In this document: positions 54,129-63,309 of the stretch, piece by piece
Position numbering within the stretch: the first letter of the stretch is position 1
How the letters are laid out: each line of letters opens with the position of its first letter
NCBI GenBank assembly: GCA_947631505.1
Contig: CANRLR010000001.1
Coordinates: 124,001-188,000, forward strand
Source: an uncultured Lachnospiraceae bacterium
GTDB taxonomy: Bacteria; Bacillota; Clostridia; Lachnospirales; Lachnospiraceae
Direction: 5' to 3'
DNA length: 64,000 nt
Made by a program: the position numbers and the translations under genes
Notes under the pieces: generated by a model
What the model was told of the DNA's origin: nothing
Seen by the model: only the letters and a program-made list of their open reading frames with translations
The model's database searches: none

Positions 54129-54978
54129 CCGTATCCTTTCTGATCTGCTGTTTCAGCTCTTCCATCGAAGAAAATTTTTTCTCTGGCCGTTGAAATTCAT
54201 AAAAGTAAACGGTCAGCCCCTCCCCATACAGATTTCCATCATAATCAAAAAGCCAAACTTCGAGCCCAACCGGATTCATGCCAGAAACCGTTGGCTTCAC
54301 TCCCAGATTCCCTACTGCTTTATACCAATTATTTTTTACTTGTACCATTACAGCATAAACCCCGAAAGGAGGCAGTACCTTCACTTCCTCAGGAATCAGA
54401 TTCGCAGTCGGCACCGTCAGTTTCCTTCCCAGCTTATTTCCGCTTGTTACAATTCCCTGTAAAAAATAGGGAGTTTCCAAAAGTTCATTTACTTCCCGGA
54501 TATTTCCTTTTTCCAGCAGCCTGCGTATTCTTGTACTGCTGATAATTTCGCCTTTTTGTTTTACCTTTTCAATCACATCAACCGAAAAATTATCTCCCGC
54601 CATTTTCTGTAAAAGACTTACATCCCCTCTTCTCTGATATCCAAATTTAAAATCAGAACCCACACAGATTTTTCTGGCGTCACAACGGCGGATAAGCACC
54701 TCTTGTATAAAGACTTCCGGCTGCATATGCATGAACTCTTCCGTAATGGGAATAGCAATCAGAACATCAATGCCTAATTTCTCCGCTAAAAATTTCTTTT
54801 CCTTATAACTGTATAAAGTTCTACTCTCCGGAATCAGAAACGTAAAGAGCACAACGGTAAGACCTGTTCTTTTCGCAGCCTCAATTAAAGTCCGGTGTCC
54901 TTTATGAAGGCCATCGAACTTTCCGATACATACTGCCGTATTATTCAATTTAAAATCCAAGTCTTTTATTACCTTCAT
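54079..54978 (-). CDS. ribF: Bifunctional riboflavin kinase/FAD synthetase
   Basis: 299 aa. The FAD synthetase domain has CIGKFDGLHKGHRTLIEAA, VGSDFKFGYQRRGDV and SSTRIRRLLEKG. The riboflavin kinase domain begins near residue 180 (KLGRKLTVPTANLIPEE, PFGVYAVMVQVKNNWYKAVGNLGVKPT). It makes FMN and FAD. It ends inside the convergent MocR gene. It starts six bases after the truB stop. Confidence 0.95.
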   Translation of the reverse strand: MKVIKDLDFKLNNTAVCIGKFDGLHKGHRTLIEAAKRTGLTVVLFTFLIPESRTLYSYKEKKFLAEKLGIDVLIAIPITEEFMHMQPEVFIQEVLIRRCDARKICVGSDFKFGYQRRGDVSLLQKMAGDNFSVDVIEKVKQKGEIISSTRIRRLLEKGNIREVNELLETPYFLQGIVTSGNKLGRKLTVPTANLIPEEVKVLPPFGVYAVMVQVKNNWYKAVGNLGVKPTVSGMNPVGLEVWLFDYDGNLYGEGLTVYFYEFQRPEKKFSSMEELKQQIRKDTVKAKEILLLQGDAAPF

Positions 54979-54984
54979 CGTATA

Positions 54985-55914
54985 TCAATTCCTCGATTCG
55001 TGAAACATTTTTACAATATGAAACATTTTTTCTTTGGCATCATATTGATAGATTGCATAAAAATCACCCTCTGCTCCATAAGCCCGAACATACATATCCG
55101 GTTTTGGAACAAATATTTCTCCCTCCGCACTATAGACGGTTCCCTGTGATAATTTCAGCTTATTCCCATTTTCCAGCATCTTCATACCGGATTGTTGTAC
55201 CTCCAGCCTTGCGTACTGTGAAAATACGGAATCTACCGGCTTCATCCATACAATTCCGCCCTGCTTTTTCACCTGTTCCTCAATTTCCGAAAGTTTTAAT
55301 GCATCTTCTAAATAGAATTGTCCTACTTTCGTACGAACAAGGCTCTTCATGGCAGCACCACATCCTAACCGTTCACCGATATCTGCACATAGAGTACGGA
55401 TATAAGTCCCCTTGGAGCAGTTTACCTCAATGGAAAATTCTCCTTCTGTCAAATTTACACTTCGCAATATCAGGGAATGAATCGTAACGGGACGAGGTTT
55501 TCTTTCAACCTCCTGTCCCTTTCTCGCCAATTCATATAATCTTTTGCCGTTTACCTTTATTGCAGAATACATGGGAGGAATCTGCATAATCGTTCCCGTA
55601 AATTCCGGTATTATATGCTGTAATTCCTCTTCTGTAACCGATACTTCCCGTTCGGACAGGACTTCTCCTGACAAATCAAGAGTATCTGTTGTCACACCTA
55701 ATTTGACTTCTGCAAGATAAGTCTTATCTTTATCCATAAGCAAGTCACATACCTTGGTTGCCTTTCCTACACATACCGGCAATACACCAACTGCATCCGG
55801 ATCCAGTGTTCCGGTATGACCGATTTTTTTCATATGGAGAATTCCGCGGAGCTTTGCCACCACATCATGGGAGGTAAATCCCTTTTCTTTATAGACATTG
55901 ATTATTCCATTCAT
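54985..55914 (-). CDS. truB: tRNA pseudouridine-55 synthase
   Basis: 309 aa from the ATG at 55914, which lies inside the end of nrnA. The catalytic Asp is in GHTGTLDPDAVGVLPVCVG; KTYLAEVKLGVTTDTLD and CSKGTYIRTLCADIG follow. The C-terminal 60 residues form a PUA-like domain. It makes pseudouridine 55 in the T arm of tRNA. Confidence 0.96.
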   Translation of the reverse strand: MNGIINVYKEKGFTSHDVVAKLRGILHMKKIGHTGTLDPDAVGVLPVCVGKATKVCDLLMDKDKTYLAEVKLGVTTDTLDLSGEVLSEREVSVTEEELQHIIPEFTGTIMQIPPMYSAIKVNGKRLYELARKGQEVERKPRPVTIHSLILRSVNLTEGEFSIEVNCSKGTYIRTLCADIGERLGCGAAMKSLVRTKVGQFYLEDALKLSEIEEQVKKQGGIVWMKPVDSVFSQYARLEVQQSGMKMLENGNKLKLSQGTVYSAEGEIFVPKPDMYVRAYGAEGDFYAIYQYDAKEKMFHIVKMFHESRN

Positions 55915-56890
55915 TCTTTGCCTCATTCTCCGCTTCTTCAAATTGCTTTTCAATATGCAGGGTCAGGTTATTAATGACGTCAAATGCCGCCCCCTTAATG
56001 GTACAGCCTGCTGCTTTTACATGACCGCCACCACCAAAATAGGTACAAATTTTGCTGACATCCACAAAATCATTGGAACGCATACTGACTTTGTACTCAC
56101 CCGGTTCTCTCTCATCTAAAAGAATTGCTACTTCAATCCCCTCTGTTGTTCGCAGCTCATCAATAATACCATCTAAGTCAGAAGGTTCTGCCTCATACAG
56201 TGACATAATATTTTTTCTTATAACAGAAAAAATACAACGTCCCTCCATAATGCGGACACTCTCCATCAGACATCTTCCCATGATCTGTAACTGCTTATAT
56301 GATTTCATATAAAAACTGCCATCAATAATTTTGCCGAAAGGGATTCCCTTTTCCATCAAATTTGCTGCAATTCTCATTGTATCCGGTGACGTATTGGAAT
56401 GTTTGAACACTCCGGTATCGTGAACAATTCCCGTATACAAAGCACATGCCACCTCATAAGAAATTTTTTCATTCTCCATTTGAGTATAGATAATCTGAGA
56501 AGTTGAACTGGCTTCCGGTACAACCAGATTCTTCTCCGCAAACTTTGTATTTGTCACATGATGGTCAACACAAAAGGTCGCCCCTGCTGCCCGCAGAATT
56601 GGCTCTGCCTTGCCTAACCGTTCCGCATCTCCACAATCCAGCGAAATAAATAGCTCGTACTCTTCCCCGTTTTTCGTATCACACACTTCTTCAAAAGCTT
56701 CTTCATCTTTCAAATAATGAAACGCTTCTGGAAAACTTTCTAAATAAACGGTTACTTTTTTCTTTGGATAATTATCCCGTATGTAACCATAAAGTCCCAT
56801 ACAGGAACCGACACAGTCGCCATCAGGACGGATATGACCGCCGATTGCGATGGTCGTCGCTCCTGTAATCGCCTGTATCAATTCACTCAT
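55889..56890 (-). CDS. nrnA: Bifunctional oligoribonuclease/pAp phosphatase NrnA
   Basis: 333 aa from the ATG at 56890, after GGAGAGAATCG; a longer start at 56935 is possible. DHH-family motifs: GGHIRPDGDCVGS, SLDCGDAERLG, CVDHHVTN and TGIVHDTGVF. The DHHA1 domain has GGGGHVKAAGCTIKG. It degrades nanoRNA and pAp. The truB start overlaps its end by 26 bp. Confidence 0.94.
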   Translation of the reverse strand: MSELIQAITGATTIAIGGHIRPDGDCVGSCMGLYGYIRDNYPKKKVTVYLESFPEAFHYLKDEEAFEEVCDTKNGEEYELFISLDCGDAERLGKAEPILRAAGATFCVDHHVTNTKFAEKNLVVPEASSTSQIIYTQMENEKISYEVACALYTGIVHDTGVFKHSNTSPDTMRIAANLMEKGIPFGKIIDGSFYMKSYKQLQIMGRCLMESVRIMEGRCIFSVIRKNIMSLYEAEPSDLDGIIDELRTTEGIEVAILLDEREPGEYKVSMRSNDFVDVSKICTYFGGGGHVKAAGCTIKGAAFDVINNLTLHIEKQFEEAENEAKNEWNNQCL

Positions 56891-56924
56891 CGATTCTCTC
56901 CATTCTTCTGCCAATCTCCTCTTA

Positions 56925-57287
56925 TTATTCTTCATTCCGGTGATTGACTTCATCAATTTTTTTTGACATCGTAACACCATATTCGATGGAATGATCCAAT
57001 ACAAAGGTCAGCTCTGGCGTATTTCGTAAATTCATACGGGATGCCAGTTGATGTCTGGCAAAAGAAGCACTCTTTTTCAGACCTTCCATCGTCTTTTCCT
57101 TTGCTTCATCATCTCCCATTACACTGACAAAAATTTTGGCATATTTCAAATCTGGTGTTACTTCCACCGCCATGACCGATGTCATGGGGTGAATTCTCGG
57201 ATCTTTCAGATCCTCTCGGATAATCATACTCATCTCCCGGAGGACTTCACTATTTACCCGAACATTCTTTACACTGTTTTTTTTCAT
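56925..57287 (-). CDS. rbfA: Ribosome-binding factor A
   Basis: 120 aa. VNSEVLREMSMIIREDLKDPRIH and VTPDLKYAKIFVSVMGD are RbfA signatures, with LASRMNLRNTPELTFVLDHSIEYG. It helps 30S maturation and cold adaptation. Separated from infB by repeat R2. Confidence 0.96.
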   Translation of the reverse strand: MKKNSVKNVRVNSEVLREMSMIIREDLKDPRIHPMTSVMAVEVTPDLKYAKIFVSVMGDDEAKEKTMEGLKKSASFARHQLASRMNLRNTPELTFVLDHSIEYGVTMSKKIDEVNHRNEE

Positions 57288-57294
57288 TCTGATC

Positions 57295-57410
57295 TCTCAT
57301 TTCTGAGCGATTTATCGCGAAGAACCGCACGAGAAATCTCGAAGAGTTTCTCGTGTCGGATCAAAGCTATTTGTTTTCGCTCCGAAACAAATAGCCAACG
57401 TGAATAAATT
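57295..57410. repeat. Dispersed repeat R2, long copy with three hairpins
   Basis: About 116 bp between infB and rbfA. Hairpins: GCTATTTGTTT with AAACAAATAGC (11 bp), CACGAGAAA with TTTCTCGTG (9 bp) and a short GCGAT/ATCGC. The last 33 bp match 30324-30358. The element ends on the infB stop codon. It would be transcribed as part of the operon. Confidence 0.7.
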
Positions 57411-60006
57411 AACGGGGAACCTCAACCATCTTATAGCATTCTACCTGATCCGCTTCCTGTACATCATTAAATCCTGCAAACACAAGACCACACTCATATC
57501 CTGCATTTACTTCCTTTACATCATCTTTGAAACGCTTCAAGCTGGCAACATCACCCTCGAAAATCTGTTCTCCGTCACGGGTTATACGGGCACGGCAGCC
57601 ACGCTCCACTTTACCATCCAGCACGTAAGAACCTGCAATTGTTCCAACACCGGATGCCTTGAAGGTCTGACGAACCTCGACATGGGCAATCACCTGTTCT
57701 TCGTAAATCGGTTCGAGCATTCCTTTCATCGCCGTTTCAATATCCTCAATCGCATCGTAAATAACACGGTACAGACGGACATCGACATTTTCACGGTCTG
57801 CTGTCTCCTTCGCCATATTGTCAAGACGGATATTGAATCCAATGATAATCGCATTTGAGGCACTCGCCAATGTGACATCCGATTCATTAATGGCACCAAC
57901 ACCACCATGAATGACCCGGACAGCAACTTCTTCATTACTCAGTTTTACAAGGCTCTGTTTTACGGCTTCCACCGAACCCTGCACATCCGCTTTGATAATC
58001 AGATTCAGATCTTTAACATTTCCTGCCTGAATCTGGCTGAACAGACCATCCAAAGACAACTTCTTCGCTTTTGTTTCCTCTAATAGTTTATCCTTACCCT
58101 GGTCTACATATGCCTGTGAGATCTGTTTTGCCTCTTTATCACTGTCAGTAGCCAAAAATATTTCACCTGCATCCGGAACACCATTTAATCCAAGAATTTC
58201 AACCGGAGTAGATGGCGTTGCGATTTTTACACGTTCCCCCTTATGGTTCAGCATGGCACGAACCTTACCATAAGCAGTTCCGATAGCAATGTGGTCACCA
58301 ACATTTAATGTACCCTTTTGTACCAGTATCGTAGCCACAGGTCCACGGCCCTTATCCAGCTTCGCCTCAATAACAATACCTCGTGCCCGACGTTTTGGAT
58401 TTGCTTTTAATTCCATTACCTCTGATGTCAGAACAATCATTTCCAAAAGGTTGTCAATACCTTCTTTTGTATGTGCAGAAACCGGACAAAAGACTGTGCT
58501 GCCGCCCCAATCTTCCGGAATCAGTTCATACTCAGAAAGCTCCTGTTTCACTCTCTCAATATTGGCGCCTTCCTTATCAATTTTATTGACGGCAACAATA
58601 ATTTCTACACCAGCAGCCTTTGCATGGTTTATCGCCTCTACTGTCTGTGGCATAACACCATCATCGGCTGCTACAACCAATACGGCAATATCTGTTGACT
58701 GGGCACCACGCATACGCATAGAGGTAAAAGCCTCATGTCCCGGTGTGTCCAAAAATGTAATCTTTTCGCCATTGATACGAACAACATAAGCACCAATATG
58801 CTGCGTAATACCACCTGCTTCGTGTTCTGACACATCAGTCTGCCGGATAGCATCCAGAAGAGACGTTTTTCCATGGTCAACGTGACCCATAACACAGACG
58901 ACCGGTGGCCGTTTCTTCATCTTGCTCTCGTCTTCTTCCTCTTCCTTTAGAAGCTCTGCTACCATATCTACTTTTTCTTCCATTTCTGCAATGATATCAA
59001 AGCTTAATGCAATTTCTTCTGCCTCTTCAAATGAAATCTCCTGATTGAGAGAAACCATTTGTCCCTGTAAAAATAATTTCTTTACAAGTGCCGCAGCAGG
59101 CATTTTCATCTTATCTGCCAATTCACGGATGGTAAGGGACTCTGAAATCGTAATCTGCTTAATATCTTCCTCTGGCTCCTGTTTTACCGGTTCCGGTTTA
59201 ATAAATGCACCCTTTCTGTTCGGATCTTTCTTTGAACGAATACGGCTCATTTCTTCTTTACTGCTCTTGCGGTATCCACCTTGTTTATTGCGCTCTTCTT
59301 TCTTATTATTTCGTTTACGGGAACTTTTCTGCTCCTGCTTTATACCATCAAAACCATTCTGTGCTTTTTCAAAACGTTCCAGCACGCGGTCACCGCCACG
59401 ATTATTACCATTTCTTCGGTCATTCCCGCCACGGTTGTCGTTTCTTCCCGCACGGTTACCATTATGATCACTGCGGTTTCCACGATTGTCATCCCGGCTG
59501 TTGCCACTATTATCTCTTCCCGGACGACGCTCTTTGCGGTTATCACTTTTATGGTCATTTTTTACTTCCTTGGAAGCACTTTTTTTCCTTGTCGTCTGTT
59601 CCGTCTTTACAGAACCTGCCTTTTCCTTGTTCGGCTCTTTTGCAGCAGATTCTTTTTTAACCGGCTCTTTTTTTACAGGCTCCTTTACAGCCGCTTCCTT
59701 TTTAACAGGTTTTTCCTCTGTCTTAACTTCTTTTTTTTCTACTTCCTTTTTTGGCTCTTTCTTTTTGACTTCTTTCTTTTCCGAAACCTCTTTTACCGGT
59801 TTTTCCTCTGTCTTTGCCACTGTCGCTGCTTTTTTCTGCATAAAAGATTTCATCAGAAAAGCAATCGCATCATCTTCAATGTTACTGTTTGCTCCTTTTA
59901 CTTCAAAGCCATTTTCATTTAGTAATTTTACCAAATCACTGCTTTTAATATTTTTATCTTGTTGCTGCATACTTCGCGCAATTTCAAATATCTTCATTTT
60001 TGCCAT
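57409..60006 (-). CDS. infB: Translation initiation factor IF-2
   Basis: 865 aa. The N-terminal 250 residues carry an IF2_N domain ([23 protein letters not shown]) and then long Lys/Glu and Arg/Asn/Gly-rich low-complexity tracts. The GTPase core has [19 protein letters not shown] and NKID. Domains II-IV follow. GGAGGG precedes the ATG by eight bases. It brings fMet-tRNA to the 30S subunit. The tracts are longer than in Bacillus IF-2 and may be flexible. Confidence 0.97.
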   Translation of the reverse strand: MAKMKIFEIARSMQQQDKNIKSSDLVKLLNENGFEVKGANSNIEDDAIAFLMKSFMQKKAATVAKTEEKPVKEVSEKKEVKKKEPKKEVEKKEVKTEEKPVKKEAAVKEPVKKEPVKKESAAKEPNKEKAGSVKTEQTTRKKSASKEVKNDHKSDNRKERRPGRDNSGNSRDDNRGNRSDHNGNRAGRNDNRGGNDRRNGNNRGGDRVLERFEKAQNGFDGIKQEQKSSRKRNNKKEERNKQGGYRKSSKEEMSRIRSKKDPNRKGAFIKPEPVKQEPEEDIKQITISESLTIRELADKMKMPAAALVKKLFLQGQMVSLNQEISFEEAEEIALSFDIIAEMEEKVDMVAELLKEEEEDESKMKKRPPVVCVMGHVDHGKTSLLDAIRQTDVSEHEAGGITQHIGAYVVRINGEKITFLDTPGHEAFTSMRMRGAQSTDIAVLVVAADDGVMPQTVEAINHAKAAGVEIIVAVNKIDKEGANIERVKQELSEYELIPEDWGGSTVFCPVSAHTKEGIDNLLEMIVLTSEVMELKANPKRRARGIVIEAKLDKGRGPVATILVQKGTLNVGDHIAIGTAYGKVRAMLNHKGERVKIATPSTPVEILGLNGVPDAGEIFLATDSDKEAKQISQAYVDQGKDKLLEETKAKKLSLDGLFSQIQAGNVKDLNLIIKADVQGSVEAVKQSLVKLSNEEVAVRVIHGGVGAINESDVTLASASNAIIIGFNIRLDNMAKETADRENVDVRLYRVIYDAIEDIETAMKGMLEPIYEEQVIAHVEVRQTFKASGVGTIAGSYVLDGKVERGCRARITRDGEQIFEGDVASLKRFKDDVKEVNAGYECGLVFAGFNDVQEADQVECYKMVEVPR

Positions 60007-60325
60007 ACTTTGTTCCCTCCAAATTCAAATTTTTACCGATTGATGTTGCAAATCCTTTATCCGTAACTGCCAAAGATGCCCGAAACTGCTTTCCTATCGC
60101 ATTTCCCAATGTATCCTTATCTCCAAATTCCAAATAAGGAATCTGATAAAATTTACAAGAATCCGAAAAATTCTTTTTCGTATTTGCCGATGCATCTTCT
60201 GCAACTATGACCAAATATGCGGAGCCATCACGAATCGCCTTTTCTGTCATAAATTCACCGCTTACTACATCTCCGGCTTTCATTGCCAGTCCAAGTGTAC
60301 CAAGGACTTTATGATTATTTTTCAT
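59984..60325 (-). CDS. ylxQ: L7Ae-family protein YlxQ
   Basis: 113 aa. [36 protein letters not shown] is typical L7Ae/L30e-like. It is a small RNA-binding (possibly K-turn-binding) protein between ylxR and infB. It overlaps infB by 23 bp and ylxR by 11 bp. Confidence 0.93.
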   Translation of the reverse strand: MKNNHKVLGTLGLAMKAGDVVSGEFMTEKAIRDGSAYLVIVAEDASANTKKNFSDSCKFYQIPYLEFGDKDTLGNAIGKQFRASLAVTDKGFATSIGKNLNLEGTKYGKNEDI

Positions 60326-60581
60326 TTAACTGCCTCTCTAATTCATCATATACTTCTTCCGGTACAGCCATCTTAAAAGAACGACTCAGTGCATTGGATC
60401 TGCGGGCTTTTTTCAAGCATTCTTCACTGTCACAAAGATAAGCGCCTCTTCCATTCAGACGACCTGTACAATCAAGCTGAATCTCACCCTCCGGTGTTTT
60501 TACAATACGAATCAGTTCTTTCTTTTCCTTGCTTTCCCGACAGCCAATGCATTGTCTTTCCGGTTTTTTCTTCGCCTGCAT
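60315..60581 (-). CDS. ylxR: YlxR (RnpM-type) RNA-binding protein
   Basis: 88 aa from the ATG at 60581, eight bases after AGGAGG; upstream in-frame codons overlap nusA. QCIGCRESKEKKELIRIVKTPEG and GRGAYLCDSEECLKKARRSNALSRSF are YlxR signatures, including the CxxC pair. It is reported to modulate RNase P in Bacillus. It lies between nusA and ylxQ. Confidence 0.94.
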   Translation of the reverse strand: MQAKKKPERQCIGCRESKEKKELIRIVKTPEGEIQLDCTGRLNGRGAYLCDSEECLKKARRSNALSRSFKMAVPEEVYDELERQLNEK

Positions 60582-60612
60582 CCTGTACACCTCCTCTTCT
60601 TCTAACGGACTG

Positions 60613-61674
60613 TCACGCAAGACTCTGTGTTTCACTCTTAATGTCTATTTTATATCCCGTCAGTCTTGCCGCCAATCTTGCATTCTGTCCTTCTTTTCCG
60701 ATTGCCAGCGATAATTGATAATCTGGAACAATTACCTGTGCACTCTTTTCTTCCGTGTCTACCTCAACTGAAACGACCTTTGACGGACTAAGCGCATGTT
60801 CGATAAAAATTGCCGGATTCTCATCCCACTCAACAATATCAATTTTTTCACCACGCAGTTCCTCTACGACCGCATTGACTCTCACGCCATTAATTCCTAC
60901 GCAGGAACCTACCGCATCCACATCTGGGTTATTACTGTATACAGCGATTTTAGAACGGGACCCCGCCTCACGGGATACGTTCTTTATTTCTACTACACCA
61001 CTTTGAATCTCTGCCACTTCTGCCTCGAAAAGCCTTTTTACTAATTCTGGATGGGTACGTGAAATAATAATTCTTGGTCCTCTCGTTGTGTCCTTCACTT
61101 CTGTCACATAAAGTTTAATTCTCTCATGCGGAGCAAACTGCTCGGTATCCACCTGCTCCTGTGGAGTGAGTATCGCATCAATTTTACCAAGATTAATATT
61201 ATAATTTCCGTTGCTATAGCGCTGTACCATACCCGTTACAATATCACGCTCTTTTGTATAATACTGGTCATAAAGAACTTTTCTTTCTTCCTCACGGATT
61301 TTCTGTACGACAACCTGTTTTGCCTTTTGTGCAGCAATACGTCCAAAGTTCTTTGGTGTCACTTCTATACTGATCGTATCACCGGCCTTGCTTCCCGGAT
61401 ATTTTACTTCAGCCTCAGTAAGTGACATCTGTAAAGAAGAGTCTTCTACTTCTTCTACAACCTCCTTATCCTGAAACACATGAAATTCCCCTGTCTCACG
61501 GTCAAGATTTACACGAATGTTATCTGATTTGCCGAACTGGTTCTTACAAGCTGCCAATAAAGAATTTTCAATTGCTTCCAGTAATATTTCCTTACTAATA
61601 TCTTTTTCTTTCTCAATGGCATTCAAAGCCTCAATTAATTCCGGATTTCCTTTCTGTGTTGTTGTCTTTTTCAT
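60613..61674 (-). CDS. nusA: Transcription termination/antitermination factor NusA
   Basis: 353 aa from the ATG at 61674, eight bases after GGAGG. The N-terminal RNAP-binding domain (ELIEALNAIEKEKDISKEILLEAIENSL), S1 domain (DIVTGMVQRYSNGNYNINLG), KH1 (PRIIISRTHPELVKRLFEAEV) and KH2 (SLAIGKEGQNARLAARLTGYKIDI) are present. It lacks C-terminal acidic repeats, as in other Firmicutes. Confidence 0.97.
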   Translation of the reverse strand: MKKTTTQKGNPELIEALNAIEKEKDISKEILLEAIENSLLAACKNQFGKSDNIRVNLDRETGEFHVFQDKEVVEEVEDSSLQMSLTEAEVKYPGSKAGDTISIEVTPKNFGRIAAQKAKQVVVQKIREEERKVLYDQYYTKERDIVTGMVQRYSNGNYNINLGKIDAILTPQEQVDTEQFAPHERIKLYVTEVKDTTRGPRIIISRTHPELVKRLFEAEVAEIQSGVVEIKNVSREAGSRSKIAVYSNNPDVDAVGSCVGINGVRVNAVVEELRGEKIDIVEWDENPAIFIEHALSPSKVVSVEVDTEEKSAQVIVPDYQLSLAIGKEGQNARLAARLTGYKIDIKSETQSLA

Positions 61675-61773
61675 TTTCTGATCCTCCTTATTTTTAAGCA
61701 AAACCCAGCCCCCTCAGCAAGGAGAGGATTTTTCTCCTATTTTTTTATTTAAATATGTCAATTTGCAATCCTG

Positions 61774-62268
61774 TTAAAAATCGATAGACTTGCGAATCAA
61801 CGCAATATCTTTCACGGATAGTTCCAATTCCTGTTCATCCATTTTCAAAATTATAGTTCCAGTCTCTTCGTTATATGCATCCAGTACCCCGATAAATTCC
61901 TTGTCCGAATACTTCTTTCCCTGTTCCTCCCATGTTACAGGAGAAAATAGTTTGACCTCTACATCTTCACCAATGTTTCTTATATAATCCTTCGGCTTTT
62001 TAAACGGCCGCAGCAATCCCGGTGAACTGACTTCCAAAATATAAGATTCTTCAATAAAGTCATTCTCATCTAAAAGGGCACTTAATTCATGATTTACCGT
62101 TGTCAGATCATCAATGGTAATCCCGCCTTCTTTGTCAATGTAAGCACGCAGATGCCAGCTGCCTGCCTCTTTCACGAACTCAATATCCACCAATTCATAA
62201 TTATATTTTTCTACGATCGGTGTAATGAGCTCCTCTGTCTTTTCTTCATAAATCTGATGTTTTCCCAA
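61774..62268 (-). CDS. rimP: Ribosome maturation factor RimP
   Basis: 164 aa starting at a TTG at 62268, after AGAGG. VDIEFVKEAGSWHLRAYIDKEGGITIDDLTTVNHELSALLDE and SYILEVSSPGLLRPFKKPKDY are RimP signatures. It helps 30S assembly. First gene of the rimP-nusA-ylxR-ylxQ-infB-rbfA-nrnA-truB-ribF run. A TTG start and a leader hairpin suggest limited expression. Confidence 0.95.
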   Translation of the reverse strand: MGKHQIYEEKTEELITPIVEKYNYELVDIEFVKEAGSWHLRAYIDKEGGITIDDLTTVNHELSALLDENDFIEESYILEVSSPGLLRPFKKPKDYIRNIGEDVEVKLFSPVTWEEQGKKYSDKEFIGVLDAYNEETGTIILKMDEQELELSVKDIALIRKSIDF

Positions 62269-62304
62269 TTAAAAACCTCTTTTCATCTGGTGCTGATTCT
62301 TATA

Positions 62305-62342
62305 TCAACACAAAAACAATGAGTGGACTTTTGTCCACTCAT
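62305..62342 (-). terminator. Terminator-like hairpin in the rimP-nusA leader
   Basis: ATGAGTGGAC pairs with GTCCACTCAT (10 bp, four-base loop), followed by TGTTTTTGTG on the minus strand. It lies 18 nt after the likely start site and 36 bp before the rimP start. Confidence 0.7.
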
Positions 62343-62366
62343 CCCATTAACAGTATCAATATTGGT

Positions 62367-62395
62367 AGTATAGCACCATTTTTCGGATATTGCAA
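62367..62395 (-). promoter_or_regulatory. Promoter of the rimP-nusA-infB operon
   Basis: TTGCAA (62390-62395) and TATACT (62367-62372) with a 17-bp spacer, minus strand. Confidence 0.82.
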
Positions 62396-62452
62396 GGCTT
62401 TTTTGGAAATATTTCTCTTTTTTCTTCCTATTACAATATTTTTTCAGGTGCA

Positions 62453-62674
62453 TTATTCTTCTTCCTTTAATTGCTTTGCTTTCATCACGGCACGAATCCC
62501 CATACAGATCAAAATTATATACAGAACATAGGACAGTCCTAATTTCCAGTTAAAAAATATCCGTCCCGCCAGAACAAAGCTTCGTATATCTATACCAATA
62601 CAAACTGCGGTACAGAGAAAGCTTAATAAAGCATTGCGGATGTATATATGTTTCTGTCTTTCTTTTGAGTTCAT
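62453..62674 (-). CDS. Small membrane protein (73 aa)
   Basis: From the ATG at 62674, after GGAGGAATTT; longer in-frame starts overlap the upstream ORF. Basic N-terminus (MNSKERQKHIYIR), two hydrophobic segments (ALLSFLCTAVCIGIDI and GLSYVLYIILICMGI), charged tail. The layout resembles DUF6442-type two-helix proteins seen near small regulators, but no family is recognised with confidence. Confidence 0.65.
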   Translation of the reverse strand: MNSKERQKHIYIRNALLSFLCTAVCIGIDIRSFVLAGRIFFNWKLGLSYVLYIILICMGIRAVMKAKQLKEEE

Positions 62675-62688
62675 AAATTCCTCCATAA

Positions 62689-62847
62689 TCATGCAAAAAA
62701 ACCTGCCATATTCATCCATACCTCAAAAAGATTCCACATGAGCAAGACAATTGCGATTGTCAGACAGACAAAGGCGATTGCTGTACGGTCCTTACTTAAT
62801 TCATCCCCAAATAGGAAAAAAAATATGATTGAAGCTAGTAGTTTCAT
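62689..62847 (-). CDS. Small membrane protein (52 aa)
   Basis: ATG at 62847, after AGGTGAGG. Sequence is MKLLASIIFFFLFGDELSKD followed by a second hydrophobic stretch (AFVCLTIAIVLLMWNLF). It overlaps the stop of the toxin fragment upstream by four bases (ATGA) and is 14 bp before the 73-aa gene. Not recognised. Confidence 0.5.
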   Translation of the reverse strand: MKLLASIIFFFLFGDELSKDRTAIAFVCLTIAIVLLMWNLFEVWMNMAGFFA

Positions 62848-62918
62848 TTTGGTAAATCCTCACCTTTTACATCCAATTTTCCACTTTGAGCAATTACTAC
62901 CTTGTACCTTTTTACCAT
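62844..62918 (-). pseudogene. RelE/ParE-like toxin fragment
   Basis: A 24-codon frame beginning MVKRYKVVIAQSGKLDVK, like the first strand and helix of RelE/ParE toxins, then a stop. It has a GGAG site. Full-length toxins are about 90-110 aa, so this is a remnant. Confidence 0.5.
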
Positions 62919-62927
62919 TTGTACTCC

Positions 62928-63029
62928 TTATACTCTGTCAATTTCTTCCCATGCTTCATCCAGTGTCTGAACTCTACCATTTTCCATATCATCAATGGCT
63001 TCATCCAATTTACCTAGTAATACATCCAT
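62928..63029 (-). pseudogene. RelB/Phd-like antitoxin C-terminal remnant
   Basis: 33 codons reading LDEAIDDMENGRVQTLDEAW, the C-terminal toxin-wrapping helix of type II antitoxins. No DNA-binding N-terminus precedes it; an in-frame stop lies six codons upstream of the ATG. It comes nine bases before the toxin fragment, in normal antitoxin-toxin order. Confidence 0.55.
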
Positions 63030-63119
63030 CGCATCATCTTAAAGGTATACAAAAATTCTAATAAAAAAGAAAACCCAAGAAACAACGTAAATACGAAATC
63101 TCTTAAAGGTTCTACAAAA

Positions 63120-63191
63120 TAGTCCGTAGGGGAATCGAACCCCTGTTTCTGCCGTGAGAGGGCAGCGTCTTAGCCGCTTGACCAACGGACC
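63120..63191 (-). tRNA. tRNA-Glu (anticodon CUC)
   Basis: 72 nt. The anticodon arm is CTGCC-CTCTCAC-GGCAG, anticodon CTC, decoding GAG. The T arm is AGGGG-TTCGATT-CCCCT. The acceptor stem is GGTCCGT with ACGGACT, so position 1-72 is a G-U pair; discriminator A. The 3' CCA is not encoded. Confidence 0.96.
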
Positions 63192-63204
63192 GCTAACAAA
63201 GAAT

Positions 63205-63233
63205 ACTATACTACATCCTTCCAAAGAATGCAA
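63205..63233 (-). promoter_or_regulatory. Promoter of tRNA-Glu
   Basis: TTGCAT (63228-63233) and TATAGT (63205-63210) with a 17-bp spacer; the -10 box is 13 bp before the mature tRNA 5' end. Confidence 0.75.
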
Positions 63234-63309
63234 GTATTTTTTTTACTTTTTTCATTTTCCTTTCATATTCTGTAGCTTTTCATTTCTGTTTTCCTAATGA
63301 CCTCCTATA

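Noticed and set aside
54979-54984. FMN riboswitch before ribF
   Set aside because: There are only six bases between truB and ribF; the gene is internal to an operon.
54979-56890. Frameshift between nrnA and truB
   Set aside because: The 26-bp overlap is a normal coupled start; both proteins are full length.
59281-60043. Long plus-strand frames opposite infB
   Set aside because: They mirror the Lys/Arg-rich low-complexity tracts of IF-2 and read as hydrophobic or Ser/Phe-rich shadows with no start signals.
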